Source: an uncultured bacterium (GTDB lineage: Bacteria > Bacteroidota > Bacteroidia > Chitinophagales > Chitinophagaceae). Taken from it: DNA of 64,000 nucleotides. The notes under the pieces are model-generated. The model had not been told where the DNA came from and did no database searches. It was given only the letters and a program-made list of their open reading frames with translations. Shown here piece by piece: positions 8,561 through 16,600 of this stretch. Both the position numbers and the translations under genes were made by a program. Numbering within the stretch: the first letter of the stretch is position 1; each line of letters starts with the position of its first letter. The stretch covers positions 1-64,000 of the forward strand of contig CAIKEH010000030.1 in assembly GCA_903826405.1 (NCBI GenBank), read 5' to 3'.

Positions 8561-11158
8561 ATGTCAAAAAGCAGTGCGGAAACGCCTTTAATGCAGCAGC
8601 ATAATGCCATCAAGCAGAAATACCCTGATGCCATATTGTTGTTCCGGGTAGGCGATTTCTATGAAACCTTTGGGCAGGATGCCGTAACGGCCTCCGGCAT
8701 ATTGGGAATCACGCTGACCAAACGCAACAATGGATCGGCCTCCGCATCGGAATTGGCCGGTTTTCCACATCATTCTTTGGATAGTTACCTGCACAAACTG
8801 GTAAAAGCAGGTTATCGAGTAGCCATTTGCGATCAATTGGAAGATCCCAAGTTGGCAAAAGGCATCGTTAAGAGAGGGGTGACGGAACTGGTCACTCCCG
8901 GCATAGCCACCCACGACAAACTGCTGGAGCACCATACCAACAATTTCCTGGCGGGCATCCATTTCACCGATAGCCAGCATGGCATAGCCTTTCTGGATAT
9001 CTCCACGGGAGAATTCTTCATCGCGGAGGGTGATCATGACCATATCGATAACCTTCTTCAGACACTTCAACCAGCAGAGGTCATTTTTCAGCGCAGCCAT
9101 CAGAAACTCTTCAAGGAAAGGTTCGGAAGGCAATACCACACTTATGGATTGGAGAACTGGATCTTTGACGGTACCTATGCCCAGGAGACCCTACTCAAAC
9201 AATTCGGGACCCATTCCCTAAAGGGTTTTGGAGTGGAATCCCTGAATGCGGGCATCATAGCAGCAGGTGCCGTCCTGCATTACCTGAAAGACACGGAGCA
9301 TCCACATCTTGGCCATATCACCACGCTGCAAAGACTGAACCGGTCTGAACATCTCTGGATGGACCGTTTCACCATCCGGAATCTCGAGCTGCTTCCAGGC
9401 ACAGATGATAACCGTTACTCCTTGTTGCAGACCTTGGACAACACGGTATCTCCGATGGGCGCTCGCCTGCTCAAGAGATGGATCATACTGCCCCTTGTGG
9501 ACCCGGAGCGGATAAATGAGCGGCTGGACCTCGTGACATACATGGTTCAGGAAACCACATTTCGTCAGCAAATTCAACAACACATCAAAGCCTGCGGTGA
9601 TGTGGAAAGGTTGGTCAGCAAGATCCCATCCCGAAAGATAGGACCCCGCGAACTGCTTCAACTGGCCGACAGCCTGATGAAAACCGGGCAGATCAAGGAA
9701 AGTTCGCTTCATAGCGGCCAGGCCTACATGAAGAAACTGGCTGAAATTCTGGACCCCTGCCCCACCATTTCCCAGTTGATCATCAGCCGGATCAATGAAA
9801 ATCCTCCAGCCGTCGCCTTCAAGGGCGGCATGATCGCTGACGGAGTGGATGAAGAACTGGACAAACTCAGGCTGATCGCCGCGGGTGGCAAGCGATACCT
9901 GACCCAACTGCAACAAAAAGAAGCCGAACGTACAGGCATCGCATCGCTGAAGATCGGATTCAATAACGTTTTCGGCTATTACCTCGAAGTCAGCAATGCG
10001 CAGAAAAGCAAAGTCCCCGAAGACTGGATCCGGAAACAGACCCTGACAAACGGCGAAAGATACATCACTCCCGAACTGAAAACCTACGAGGAGCAGATCA
10101 CCGGTGCCGAAGAAAGGATCCTACAAATGGAAACCACCATTTATGACCAACTCCTGCAGGAACTGCTGGAGTTCATCCCAACCTTTCTATCCAATGCACA
10201 GGTGCTCGCCAAACTCGATGTCATCTGTTGTTTTGCATCCAACGCATGGCATTTCCGCTATCGGCGACCGGAATTGCACTTGGGAACGGAACTTGATCTG
10301 AAGGGATCCCGCCATCCAGTCATTGAAAGGCACCTGCAACCCGGCGAAGAATATGTTTCAAACGACATTTTCCTGGATGGCTCCGGACAACAGATCATCA
10401 TCCTGACCGGCCCGAACATGAGCGGCAAAAGCGCACTGCTCCGACAAACGGCCTTAGTGACTTTAATGGCACATATGGGCAGTTTCGTTCCAGCAGATTC
10501 CGCACGCATACCCCTTACGGACAAGATCTTCACCCGTGTGGGCGCATCAGACAACCTGAGTGGCGGCGAATCCACTTTCATGGTGGAAATGAATGAAACA
10601 GCCAGCATCATCAACAACATCTCCTCGCGAAGCCTGATCCTGCTCGACGAGATAGGGAGGGGCACATCAACTTACGACGGCATTTCCATCGCCTGGAGCA
10701 TAGTGGAATATCTACATGATTCGATCTTCAAACCCAAGACATTATTCGCCACCCACTACCATGAGCTTAATGAACTGGAGAACAGGCTGGGCGGAGTCAA
10801 AAACCACCATATCACCAACCGCGAATCCGGAAACCGAATCATTTTCCTGCGTAAACTGGCCCCGGGCGGAAGCACACATAGTTTTGGCATCCATGTGGCG
10901 CGGATGGCAGGTATGCCACCCGAACTCATTGACCGAGCCAACGCCATCCTCAAGCAACTTGAGCAACAGCATGTGAAGGAAGACGGGGCAGCATCAATAA
11001 GTTCATCCGCAACTCCCAAGGTTCAACTTTCTATCTTCGACAGTCATAGTGAAACTTTCGCCAGCATCAGGGAATTGCTGGATGGTCTGGACATAGACAG
11101 GCTCACCCCCGTTGAAGCCTTATTGAAACTCAGTGAGGTAAAGTCCAGACTGAAATGA
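8561..11158 (+). CDS. mutS: DNA mismatch repair protein MutS
   Basis: It recognises mismatches and small loops and starts strand repair with MutL. The 865-residue protein has all MutS1 domains: the mismatch-reading domain with the F-Y-E motif at residues 33-35, connector, lever/clamp helices, and the ABC-type ATPase with Walker A GPNMSGKS (617-624), 'LLDEIGRGTSTYDG' (Walker B and D-loop) and the 'FATHYHEL' switch. The C-terminal helix-turn-helix ('RANAILKQLEQQ') and a short tail end the protein. The gene stands alone, with a 160-nt gap to the divergent SpoU gene. Confidence 0.98.
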   Translation: MSKSSAETPLMQQHNAIKQKYPDAILLFRVGDFYETFGQDAVTASGILGITLTKRNNGSASASELAGFPHHSLDSYLHKLVKAGYRVAICDQLEDPKLAKGIVKRGVTELVTPGIATHDKLLEHHTNNFLAGIHFTDSQHGIAFLDISTGEFFIAEGDHDHIDNLLQTLQPAEVIFQRSHQKLFKERFGRQYHTYGLENWIFDGTYAQETLLKQFGTHSLKGFGVESLNAGIIAAGAVLHYLKDTEHPHLGHITTLQRLNRSEHLWMDRFTIRNLELLPGTDDNRYSLLQTLDNTVSPMGARLLKRWIILPLVDPERINERLDLVTYMVQETTFRQQIQQHIKACGDVERLVSKIPSRKIGPRELLQLADSLMKTGQIKESSLHSGQAYMKKLAEILDPCPTISQLIISRINENPPAVAFKGGMIADGVDEELDKLRLIAAGGKRYLTQLQQKEAERTGIASLKIGFNNVFGYYLEVSNAQKSKVPEDWIRKQTLTNGERYITPELKTYEEQITGAEERILQMETTIYDQLLQELLEFIPTFLSNAQVLAKLDVICCFASNAWHFRYRRPELHLGTELDLKGSRHPVIERHLQPGEEYVSNDIFLDGSGQQIIILTGPNMSGKSALLRQTALVTLMAHMGSFVPADSARIPLTDKIFTRVGASDNLSGGESTFMVEMNETASIINNISSRSLILLDEIGRGTSTYDGISIAWSIVEYLHDSIFKPKTLFATHYHELNELENRLGGVKNHHITNRESGNRIIFLRKLAPGGSTHSFGIHVARMAGMPPELIDRANAILKQLEQQHVKEDGAASISSSATPKVQLSIFDSHSETFASIRELLDGLDIDRLTPVEALLKLSEVKSRLK

Positions 11159-11208
11159 ACAGGAGACCGTTTCCTCGGGACAGATGAATTTCCGAAAGTT
11201 GTATTACT

Positions 11209-12207
11209 TCAGGAGCGCCGCTGCCTTCTCTGCATCAATTCCCTCATGGTCGTCACGATGATCCCATTATCGGCAAGGAATTTTTTGAATGCCGGATTCA
11301 TCATCGCGAGATAATCACCTTCCCGAATGGGACCGGAATTGGATATGTAAGAAAATACTTCCGTCTTGCGTATGCAGTGCATGATGGCGTAAGTGATCCC
11401 TGGCTTCATCCTCAGCATGGCATCCATATAGAATTTAGTGGCATATTTCTCGAGGTTTGCAGGTGATGGGTCGATCCCTGCAGGCAATTGGGAAGCATAG
11501 CTTTCATTCAAAAGGTCGTCGATCACGGGCAGGCCAGCATCCCAAAGCATTTTTCCAGTCCTTCTTGCCACCTCGATCTCCACTTGCAAGGATTTCATCT
11601 GGGCTGCAATAAGGGTATTGTGGCCCCCGGGGAACATCACCGGGATATGGTATTCCATGCCCATCTTCAGATATCTCTCCAGAAAGGCCGGGGTGGCGAA
11701 AAGTGTACCCATGTGAGAATCCAAATGTGTAGGTCGATATCCGAACTCCAGACTTCGTTCTATCTGTGCCCTCATTTCCGTCTCTACCTCATCCGCAGTT
11801 GCGTGCGCGACCACTTCTTCCACGGAAGGCCACAGGGCGCCTTCCCCATCCACTAAGCCCGGCACTGCCTTTTTCCCACTCAGCGGTGGCCATCGATAGT
11901 CCTGCCATTCGGAGGTCAGTGTCAAGTGCAGCCCGGCATCGAACTGCGGGTGATCCTTCAGAAAATGGAAAAAGCCCGGTACCCAGGGACAAGGCATCAT
12001 GATGCTCGTAGAGGAAGCAGCACCTTTCGTGATCGCATCGATGGAGCCATTGTTCTGATCCAGGCTCATTCCCGCATCATCGACATGCAGGATGACCACT
12101 TTGGCTCCTCTAGGAAATCCGAGCTTCTCCGCATAGGTGCTGTCCTGCGCTTGAAGGACTGAAAACACGAAAACGAAGGTGACGACGAGCAAGAAGCTGC
12201 ATTTCAT
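11209..12207 (-). CDS. Secreted YdjC/ChbG-family carbohydrate deacetylase-like protein
   Basis: The family (ChbG/HpnK/YdjC) removes acetyl groups from N-acetylated sugars such as chitooligosaccharides, using a metal held by Asp and two His. The 332-residue protein begins with a signal peptide (residues 1-20, ending LQAQ), unlike cytoplasmic ChbG, so it works in the periplasm or outside. Metal-ligand motifs are visible: HVDDAGM (41-47), HLTLTSEW (94-101) and THLDSHMG (160-167). The substrate is unknown; a role in breaking down external N-acetylated glycans is inferred from the signal peptide. ATG start at 12207; no operon partner. Confidence 0.85.
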   Translation of the reverse strand: MKCSFLLVVTFVFVFSVLQAQDSTYAEKLGFPRGAKVVILHVDDAGMSLDQNNGSIDAITKGAASSTSIMMPCPWVPGFFHFLKDHPQFDAGLHLTLTSEWQDYRWPPLSGKKAVPGLVDGEGALWPSVEEVVAHATADEVETEMRAQIERSLEFGYRPTHLDSHMGTLFATPAFLERYLKMGMEYHIPVMFPGGHNTLIAAQMKSLQVEIEVARRTGKMLWDAGLPVIDDLLNESYASQLPAGIDPSPANLEKYATKFYMDAMLRMKPGITYAIMHCIRKTEVFSYISNSGPIREGDYLAMMNPAFKKFLADNGIIVTTMRELMQRRQRRS

Positions 12208-12233
12208 TTGAATTGATTTTTTCCTGTGATTAA

Positions 12234-12758
12234 TTACCGGGTAGCACGTAGGTCTCTTTCCTGGATCATTCTTTTTATGAAAGTTGTGACCTTATAGCCA
12301 GAAATGACTTCTGCAGGAAGGTTATACGCCCCGCTGATCACTCCCCGGCATCCGATGCTTCCGCATGCACAGCTGAATGGTTGATCCATCCTCCACTCCG
12401 TTGCCGGGTAGAAATACCTCAATTCCTCTCCTGCCTTGATGTCCCGTAGTGCCTCCAACCTCCACTCATCGGTATTGAAGAACACATTCGGATCACAGCC
12501 ATGATTGGTGTATTGCAGTATGGTGGGTTGAAGCAAAATATGTTGCCCCTTGCCAGCCTGAACGGTAAGGTAGGTCGGCCGATCCAGTAGCTCTTTTGAC
12601 AGGAACGGGCTAACAGTCCCCCCTTTTTGTACATCCAGGGTGGTGTAGAGCCCTTTCATCCCGGTCAAAGGATCAACCTTCACTTCCAAGCCAATTGAGA
12701 GCGGATCGGAGTTGTTTTCTCCCGTAGCTGCAGGCATACTGTTAGCTTCGTTTTGCAT
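12234..12758 (-). CDS. Compact SET-domain protein with post-SET cysteine motif
   Basis: SET domains transfer methyl from SAM to protein lysines. In this 174-residue protein the elements appear in order: 'GMKGLYTTLDVQKG' (SET-N, the G-x-G-L-x strand), NHGCDPN at 85-91 (eukaryotic NHSCxPN), 'ALRDIKAGEELRYFY' (SET-C with the knot and the active-site Tyr region), and a post-SET motif C130-A-C132-x4-C137, which with Cys88 could bind zinc. There is no signal peptide. A SET-I insert is very short. It could methylate a bacterial protein; the H1-like protein at 33.9 kb is one lysine-rich candidate (inference only). It borders the accessory island, with no gene partner. Confidence 0.8.
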   Translation of the reverse strand: MQNEANSMPAATGENNSDPLSIGLEVKVDPLTGMKGLYTTLDVQKGGTVSPFLSKELLDRPTYLTVQAGKGQHILLQPTILQYTNHGCDPNVFFNTDEWRLEALRDIKAGEELRYFYPATEWRMDQPFSCACGSIGCRGVISGAYNLPAEVISGYKVTTFIKRMIQERDLRATR

Positions 12759-13064
12759 GAAGCAAATATTCCAAATTCCATCAAAGTTTTAAAATGTTTT
12801 AATGAACAGTTTATTCCGATTTCATTCCCTTTCATTACATAAGGGATCGTGCAAAGAAGGGAACATGGAAGACAAGCAGGCGTATTTGCCGAATCATCAT
12901 GAAGAAATGCCAGGAAGATCAAAACATAAACCCGCAATGCCATAGCGTATTGCAGTTCCCGCACATTAACCCAAAAGTTCACCGAACATGGATAAGGGCC
13001 ATGTCGATCAGTACTGACAACGATCATGACATTCTATAATACTCCCCTAATTTGATACCACGGG
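12759..13064. other. Gene-free stretch before the island
   Basis: About 300 nt with no convincing gene on either strand. The A+T content rises around 12780-12840. I see no tRNA and no clear terminator; it holds the upstream region of the SET gene and then runs into the insertion-sequence remnant. Confidence 0.5.
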
Positions 13065-13095
13065 CTTGGTTAAAATATTTACTAATTTAACCGAG
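13065..13095. repeat. Inverted repeat 5' of the IS3 transposase remnant
   Basis: CTTGGTTAAA (13065-13074) pairs with TTTAACCGAG (13086-13095), 9 of 10 bases, with an 11-nt A+T-rich loop. It lies just before the start of the transposase fragment, where IS3-family elements carry their leader and promoter. It may be part of the IS left end or a cis-acting hairpin limiting read-through transcription. Confidence 0.45.
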
Positions 13096-13099
13096 CATC

Positions 13100-13285
13100 A
13101 TGAAAAAACAATCCAGAAGGAAATTCTCCGCAGATTTCAAGGCCAAGGTGGCCTTGGAGGCCGTTAAGGGCCAATTGACATTTAAGAAAACACAAGATTG
13201 GTCTAATAGTACCAGTGGGGGCATTAAATATGCACCAGACAAAATAACTGCCCATCGGTGGAAAGTGTTGCAACCTCAACCCTAA
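13100..13285 (+). pseudogene. IS3-family transposase OrfA remnant
   Basis: The first ~27 residues ('KQSRRKFSADFKAKVALEAV') are the standard start of IS3/IS911-type OrfA, a helix-turn-helix protein that binds the IS ends. After 'KGQLTFKKTQD' the similarity stops: the rest of the 61-codon frame ('WSNSTSGGIKYAPDK...') is unlike OrfA, and no OrfB (DDE integrase) follows. So most of the element was deleted and only the 5' end is left, joined to other DNA near 13195-13200. A G5 tract at 13217-13221 with a loose match to the C-rich sequence at 13042-13047 may be what is left of the right end. Confidence 0.7.
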
Positions 13286-13307
13286 AAGTAATCTCCAAAG
13301 GCATATT

Positions 13308-13790
13308 ATGAAAAAGATTTTACTGCTGATATTTTTAAGTTCCTCAATATACTTATCTGCTCAAGAGGCTTATTTGAAAATACCTGAAATGATCTTTGAT
13401 AAAACAACTATAAATCATCTTGTTGACAGTTTGAAAAACAAGAAAAAAGTGACTACTTATTTAGTTTATCAGAAACAAGGAAAAGCCAACAATATAGTCA
13501 GTTACCTGATTTGTAATATGGGCGCATCTGTTGGGTTATGGGCAATCTCAAGAGATTCTATTCTTGAATACAAAACGATGAATGCAAAAGCTATATTTTC
13601 TTATAAGGATATTGCATTAACAGGTGCAACCAAACAAGAAGATAAATTAAAATTTAAACCACCAATGCTAAGTGTGATAAATAATGAAGTTGTTATTTAT
13701 TGTAACAACAAACGAAAGATTATATTTTATTTTGAGTATGGCGATAACATTACAACTTATGAACGTATCGCTGGATTATTTAGTGGGTAA
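13308..13790 (+). CDS. A+T-rich secreted protein of unknown function
   Basis: A 160-residue protein with a clear signal peptide ('KKILLLIFLSSSIYLSAQ') and a mature part rich in Lys, Ile and Asn. No family is recognised. The DNA is much richer in A+T than the housekeeping genes on either side, a sign of transfer. The last ~11 residues ('TTYERIAGLFSG') are read out of frame through DNA that in the next frame encodes the tail of an XRE regulator, so the natural C-terminus has probably been replaced by a recombination junction near 13755. Expression is uncertain. Confidence 0.55.
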   Translation: MKKILLLIFLSSSIYLSAQEAYLKIPEMIFDKTTINHLVDSLKNKKKVTTYLVYQKQGKANNIVSYLICNMGASVGLWAISRDSILEYKTMNAKAIFSYKDIALTGATKQEDKLKFKPPMLSVINNEVVIYCNNKRKIIFYFEYGDNITTYERIAGLFSG

Positions 13791-13932
13791 TTCCGATCTG
13801 CTCCTGGAAAAAAATGTACTCAATAAAATAATGGATATCCAAAAACTGGGCACAGAAGATAAAGCACATGTATTCGCAATGCTAGATGCATTCCTGCAGT
13901 CACATAAAGCAAAAAAGGTGTTCGCATCGTGA
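13759..13932 (+). pseudogene. XRE-family regulator, C-terminal fragment
   Basis: In the frame starting at ATG 13759 the sequence reads 'MNVSLDYLVGNSD', the normal end of an XRE helix-turn-helix domain, followed by 'LNKIMDIQKLGTEDKAHVF' and 'MLDAFLQSHKAKKVFAS', the usual helical tail of short Bacteroidota XRE regulators. The DNA-binding helices upstream are missing; that place is taken by the 3' end of the A+T-rich secreted gene. Such regulators often control mobile or toxin-antitoxin loci; here only the remnant is left. It is not expected to be functional. Confidence 0.65.
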
Positions 13933-13968
13933 CATTACATTTATCAACTGGAAAATGCTAATAATAAT

Positions 13969-14247
13969 TCATTTCCTTTTCTGCCTAAAATGGGAATATG
14001 CTTTCAAAAATAGTACAACCACGCTCAAAGGAATCAAAAAGAAAAAGAAAGAATATGTACTCCACCCTGTCGAAACAAACTGATTACTCTCAAGATAATA
14101 CAGAAAAAATCCATACCCGTATAAGTAAGGCAATGATCTAAATATTATACTGACTATGCCCGTAAAACTTCTAAATGTATAATTGCTAAATCTTTGAATA
14201 ATAATAACTATTGCTATCGGTATAAGTATAGTGTAAACGTATAACAT
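13969..14247 (-). CDS. Small three-helix membrane protein, candidate immunity protein
   Basis: A 92-residue, very hydrophobic protein with about three membrane helices (residues 1-17, ~28-50, ~65-83) and a positively charged end (HFRQKRK). It starts 3 nt after the stop of the RHS C-terminal-domain gene on the same strand. In polymorphic toxin systems the immunity gene directly follows the toxin domain, and membrane immunity proteins are common, so this position makes it the candidate. No sequence family is recognised; the A+T-rich composition matches the toxin domain. A generic small membrane protein of the island is the alternative. Confidence 0.5.
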   Translation of the reverse strand: MLYVYTILIPIAIVIIIQRFSNYTFRSFTGIVSIIFRSLPYLYGYGFFLYYLESNQFVSTGWSTYSFFFFLIPLSVVVLFLKAYSHFRQKRK

Positions 14248-14250
14248 ACT

Positions 14251-15204
14251 TCATTTTTTCTTAGGATCAATTGCCAATACTGTTCTGCTCTGTTCCTGAC
14301 CGCCTAAATGCTTCACAACATTTGATAGCACCTCATTCCATGACGCTTTTTGCTCGGATCTAGCAGTCTTTTCAAAAAGTTTTGCCCCTCCTTGATCAAC
14401 CTGAGACATACTTGCTATTGTAAAACCGATTTTCCCGTCACCTTTGTCCGTAAGCGTGAAATTAATAACTCCTTTTTCTATATGACCTTCCATCGTCGCG
14501 AATGTTGCAGACATCGACTTATCTGTCTCCTCCAATTTGAAAACTTTTACATACCCATTGTTAGCTGGGCCGTCAATATCTATCTTTATAAAGCTCCCTT
14601 TTTCAAATTTCGTTGGCTCACCTTCACCATCTACTGGAGAATTAAAAGTGGCTTTTGAGTTTGACAATATTGATTCTGGAGAATTCTTAAAATCAGATTT
14701 AAAATCAGAAAACGATTTTTCCGAGTTTTTAACTACTACATTATAAACTTGTATTTGGGATTTATCCTTATCTGGCGCTTTTACAGAAAGCTCGCTTGGC
14801 TTTTTAAACTTAGACATGAAGTTCTCTGCTTCCAACCCTTCCAGCTCTACGTGGGATGTTACTTTATTCTCAGAAAAGGCATAAGTGCTATTGTATAAAT
14901 ATTTCTCGGCGAGAGGATCTACTTGCCAGAACCTTCCTATTTGCGGGTCATGCATCCGCCATTTGAACTCGTACATGTTAAGTCCTGAGCCATCGCTGAA
15001 CTCTTTAGAAGCAAATTCCTGACCTTGGAACTTGATTTTATTCTCTGCTGTCCCATTGAGTGCCTTGCTGCTGATCCCCGCCATGGTAAGTCCGAACGGA
15101 TAGTAATGTCCTGCTGGACATCTTGACCTTGGCCTTCGTTTCAAAGAACTGAACTGTTTCGGAAAAGTAGTAAAAAGGATGTTTTTCTGCATGCTTCGGA
15201 CCAT
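14251..15204 (-). CDS. Truncated RHS core with variable C-terminal (candidate toxin) domain
   Basis: Residues ~32-125 are the end of an RHS-repeat core as found in Bacteroidota: 'HYYPFGLTMAGISSKALNG', 'KFQGQEF', 'LNMYEFKWRMHDPQIGRFWQ', 'DPLAEKYLYNSTYAFSENK'. The large N-terminal RHS shell is absent; before HYYPFG the reading does not match RHS, so a junction lies near 15105. After 'ELEGLEAENF' begins a ~190-residue variable domain, lysine-rich and A+T-rich, whose end ('ATMEGHIEKGVINFTLTDK', 'IGFTIASMSQ', 'SWNEVLSNVVKHLGG') loosely resembles DUF1990-like proteins. By position it should be the toxin domain; activity is unknown. The start codon is uncertain. The immunity candidate follows at once. 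Confidence 0.75.
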   Translation of the reverse strand: MVRSMQKNILFTTFPKQFSSLKRRPRSRCPAGHYYPFGLTMAGISSKALNGTAENKIKFQGQEFASKEFSDGSGLNMYEFKWRMHDPQIGRFWQVDPLAEKYLYNSTYAFSENKVTSHVELEGLEAENFMSKFKKPSELSVKAPDKDKSQIQVYNVVVKNSEKSFSDFKSDFKNSPESILSNSKATFNSPVDGEGEPTKFEKGSFIKIDIDGPANNGYVKVFKLEETDKSMSATFATMEGHIEKGVINFTLTDKGDGKIGFTIASMSQVDQGGAKLFEKTARSEQKASWNEVLSNVVKHLGGQEQSRTVLAIDPKKK

Positions 15205-15227
15205 AAATTGCTGCTGTATACCATAAA

Positions 15228-15240
15228 ATGATGAAAAAAA
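15228..15240 (+). other. ATG-ATG-A7 tract at the integrase 5' end (apparent frameshift)
   Basis: ATGATG followed by seven A (15234-15240) opens a frame that stops after 11 residues. With six A the same ATG would run straight into the integrase frame, adding 'KKASSPLLFEFDRFV' in front of the first usable in-frame GTG. That addition looks like a normal core-binding N-terminus, so the run is either a one-base insertion, a phase-variable or slippage site, or a sequencing error. Confidence 0.55.
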
Positions 15241-15276
15241 GCTTCTTCCCCGCTGCTGTTTGAATTTGACCGTTTT

Positions 15277-16287
15277 GTGATCGCGAGCAGGACTGGCAGA
15301 AGGAGGAAACCGGACGGGAACAGGGTATCTCCCGGTACCTTAGATACCTACACCAACTGCAGGAGGCTGCTGGGACTTTTTTCAGCCGCCTATGGCACTC
15401 CCTGGGAGATCCACACGGGATTGAGGGTTTCCAAACTGGAATTCCGAAGAAGCAGGCAGTATTGGGAGCGATTTGCCCGCAAATTTTCTGACTTTCTGTA
15501 TGGAAGGGGCTATTTTGACAATTACGTCTCCAACCTGTTCAAGGTAATGCGGACATTCCTTCACTACGTGGAGGAACAGTATGGCTGGCAGGTCCGCCAC
15601 TTACTGCCTCACCTCCTGGCCCGGGCGGAGCAGATTCCCGTTATCGCATTATCCGCAGAGCAATTCCGGCATTTGCTGATAGATGATCCATTTCTGAGCC
15701 GCCTGAAACCCAATCAGCGCTTCATCAGGGACCTGTTTGTGGTTGGCTGTACAACCGCACTTCGGGTCAGCGACCTATTCCAGATTCGGCAGAAACACCT
15801 GTACAGGCAAGGCGGACAGACCTGGTTGGTGATGAAAAGCGCCAAGACGGGAACGGAAACCCGACTCTTGCTCCCGGAGTATGTCCTGGAGATTTTCTCG
15901 CGGTACCGACTGCGCCGGGGACGACTTCTTCCGGCGATCAGTAATGTCAACCTGAACAAACAGATCAAGAGATTGGGTGAGTTGGCGGGTTGGACCGAGC
16001 CGATCATCCGCTACAGGAACAGGAGGGGTGTACCGGTCCCGATCACCGGTAAGATAAGCAAGAGGCCATTTCGGTTTTGCGACCTGCTTACCAGCCATAC
16101 GATGCGCCGTACGGGGGTGTCCATGCTGCTCGAGCTGGGCATGCCGGAACAATTGGTCCGGCAGATCTCCGGACATAAACCCGGAAGCCGGGAGTTCTAT
16201 CGATATGTGAGCCGGAACCAGAGCTGGCAGGATGAGCAGTCCGGGCTAGCGTTCGGGAAGCTATGCAAGGACGGTTATTTGTCCTGA
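15277..16287 (+). CDS. Tyrosine recombinase / integrase
   Basis: It cuts and rejoins DNA at att or transposon ends through a 3'-phosphotyrosine. An N-terminal SAM-like domain ('SPGTLDTYTNCRRLLGLFSA', residues 18-37) is followed by a catalytic domain with Arg163 (TTALRVSDL), Lys190 (SAKTGTE), His274 and Arg277 (HTMRR), His300 (SGHKPGS) and Tyr308 (FYRYV): a complete set. The 336-residue form starts at GTG 15277, but the frame stays open back to 15235, where a seven-A run separates it from ATGs at 15228/15231. The gene is less A+T-rich than the RHS module beside it and points away from it. It is the likely mover of the island. Confidence 0.85.
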   Translation: MIASRTGRRRKPDGNRVSPGTLDTYTNCRRLLGLFSAAYGTPWEIHTGLRVSKLEFRRSRQYWERFARKFSDFLYGRGYFDNYVSNLFKVMRTFLHYVEEQYGWQVRHLLPHLLARAEQIPVIALSAEQFRHLLIDDPFLSRLKPNQRFIRDLFVVGCTTALRVSDLFQIRQKHLYRQGGQTWLVMKSAKTGTETRLLLPEYVLEIFSRYRLRRGRLLPAISNVNLNKQIKRLGELAGWTEPIIRYRNRRGVPVPITGKISKRPFRFCDLLTSHTMRRTGVSMLLELGMPEQLVRQISGHKPGSREFYRYVSRNQSWQDEQSGLAFGKLCKDGYLS

Positions 16288-16600
16288 TTGGGGGGGGAGA
16301 TCCATTGTGGTTTTTTTTCCCATGCCAGATCCCGATTTTCCGTCCTAACAGACCTCTATTTCAGGGATTGCTTTTTCTCCGGTTTCTGCTTGTTGCCCGA
16401 TTGAAATATTCCGGCCGGAGGCCTGCCTGAAGGCTCAGGATGCATGCATGTGCCGACCTGGTGGAGTCGGTGTGTTGCCGTCAGGCTGGGGCCATGGGGG
16501 CCTATTCTGTTATTTACTTAGGAGTGTTCCAGCATAACTGGTCATTGCAGGAGATGTAAGAATATTAAGTAAATTGAAGACAGAAAAGGAATTGCCTTAC

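Noticed and set aside
12680-13027. Open frame of 115 codons on the minus strand beside the SET gene
   Set aside because: It overlaps the SET coding region in another frame and shows no protein-like pattern.
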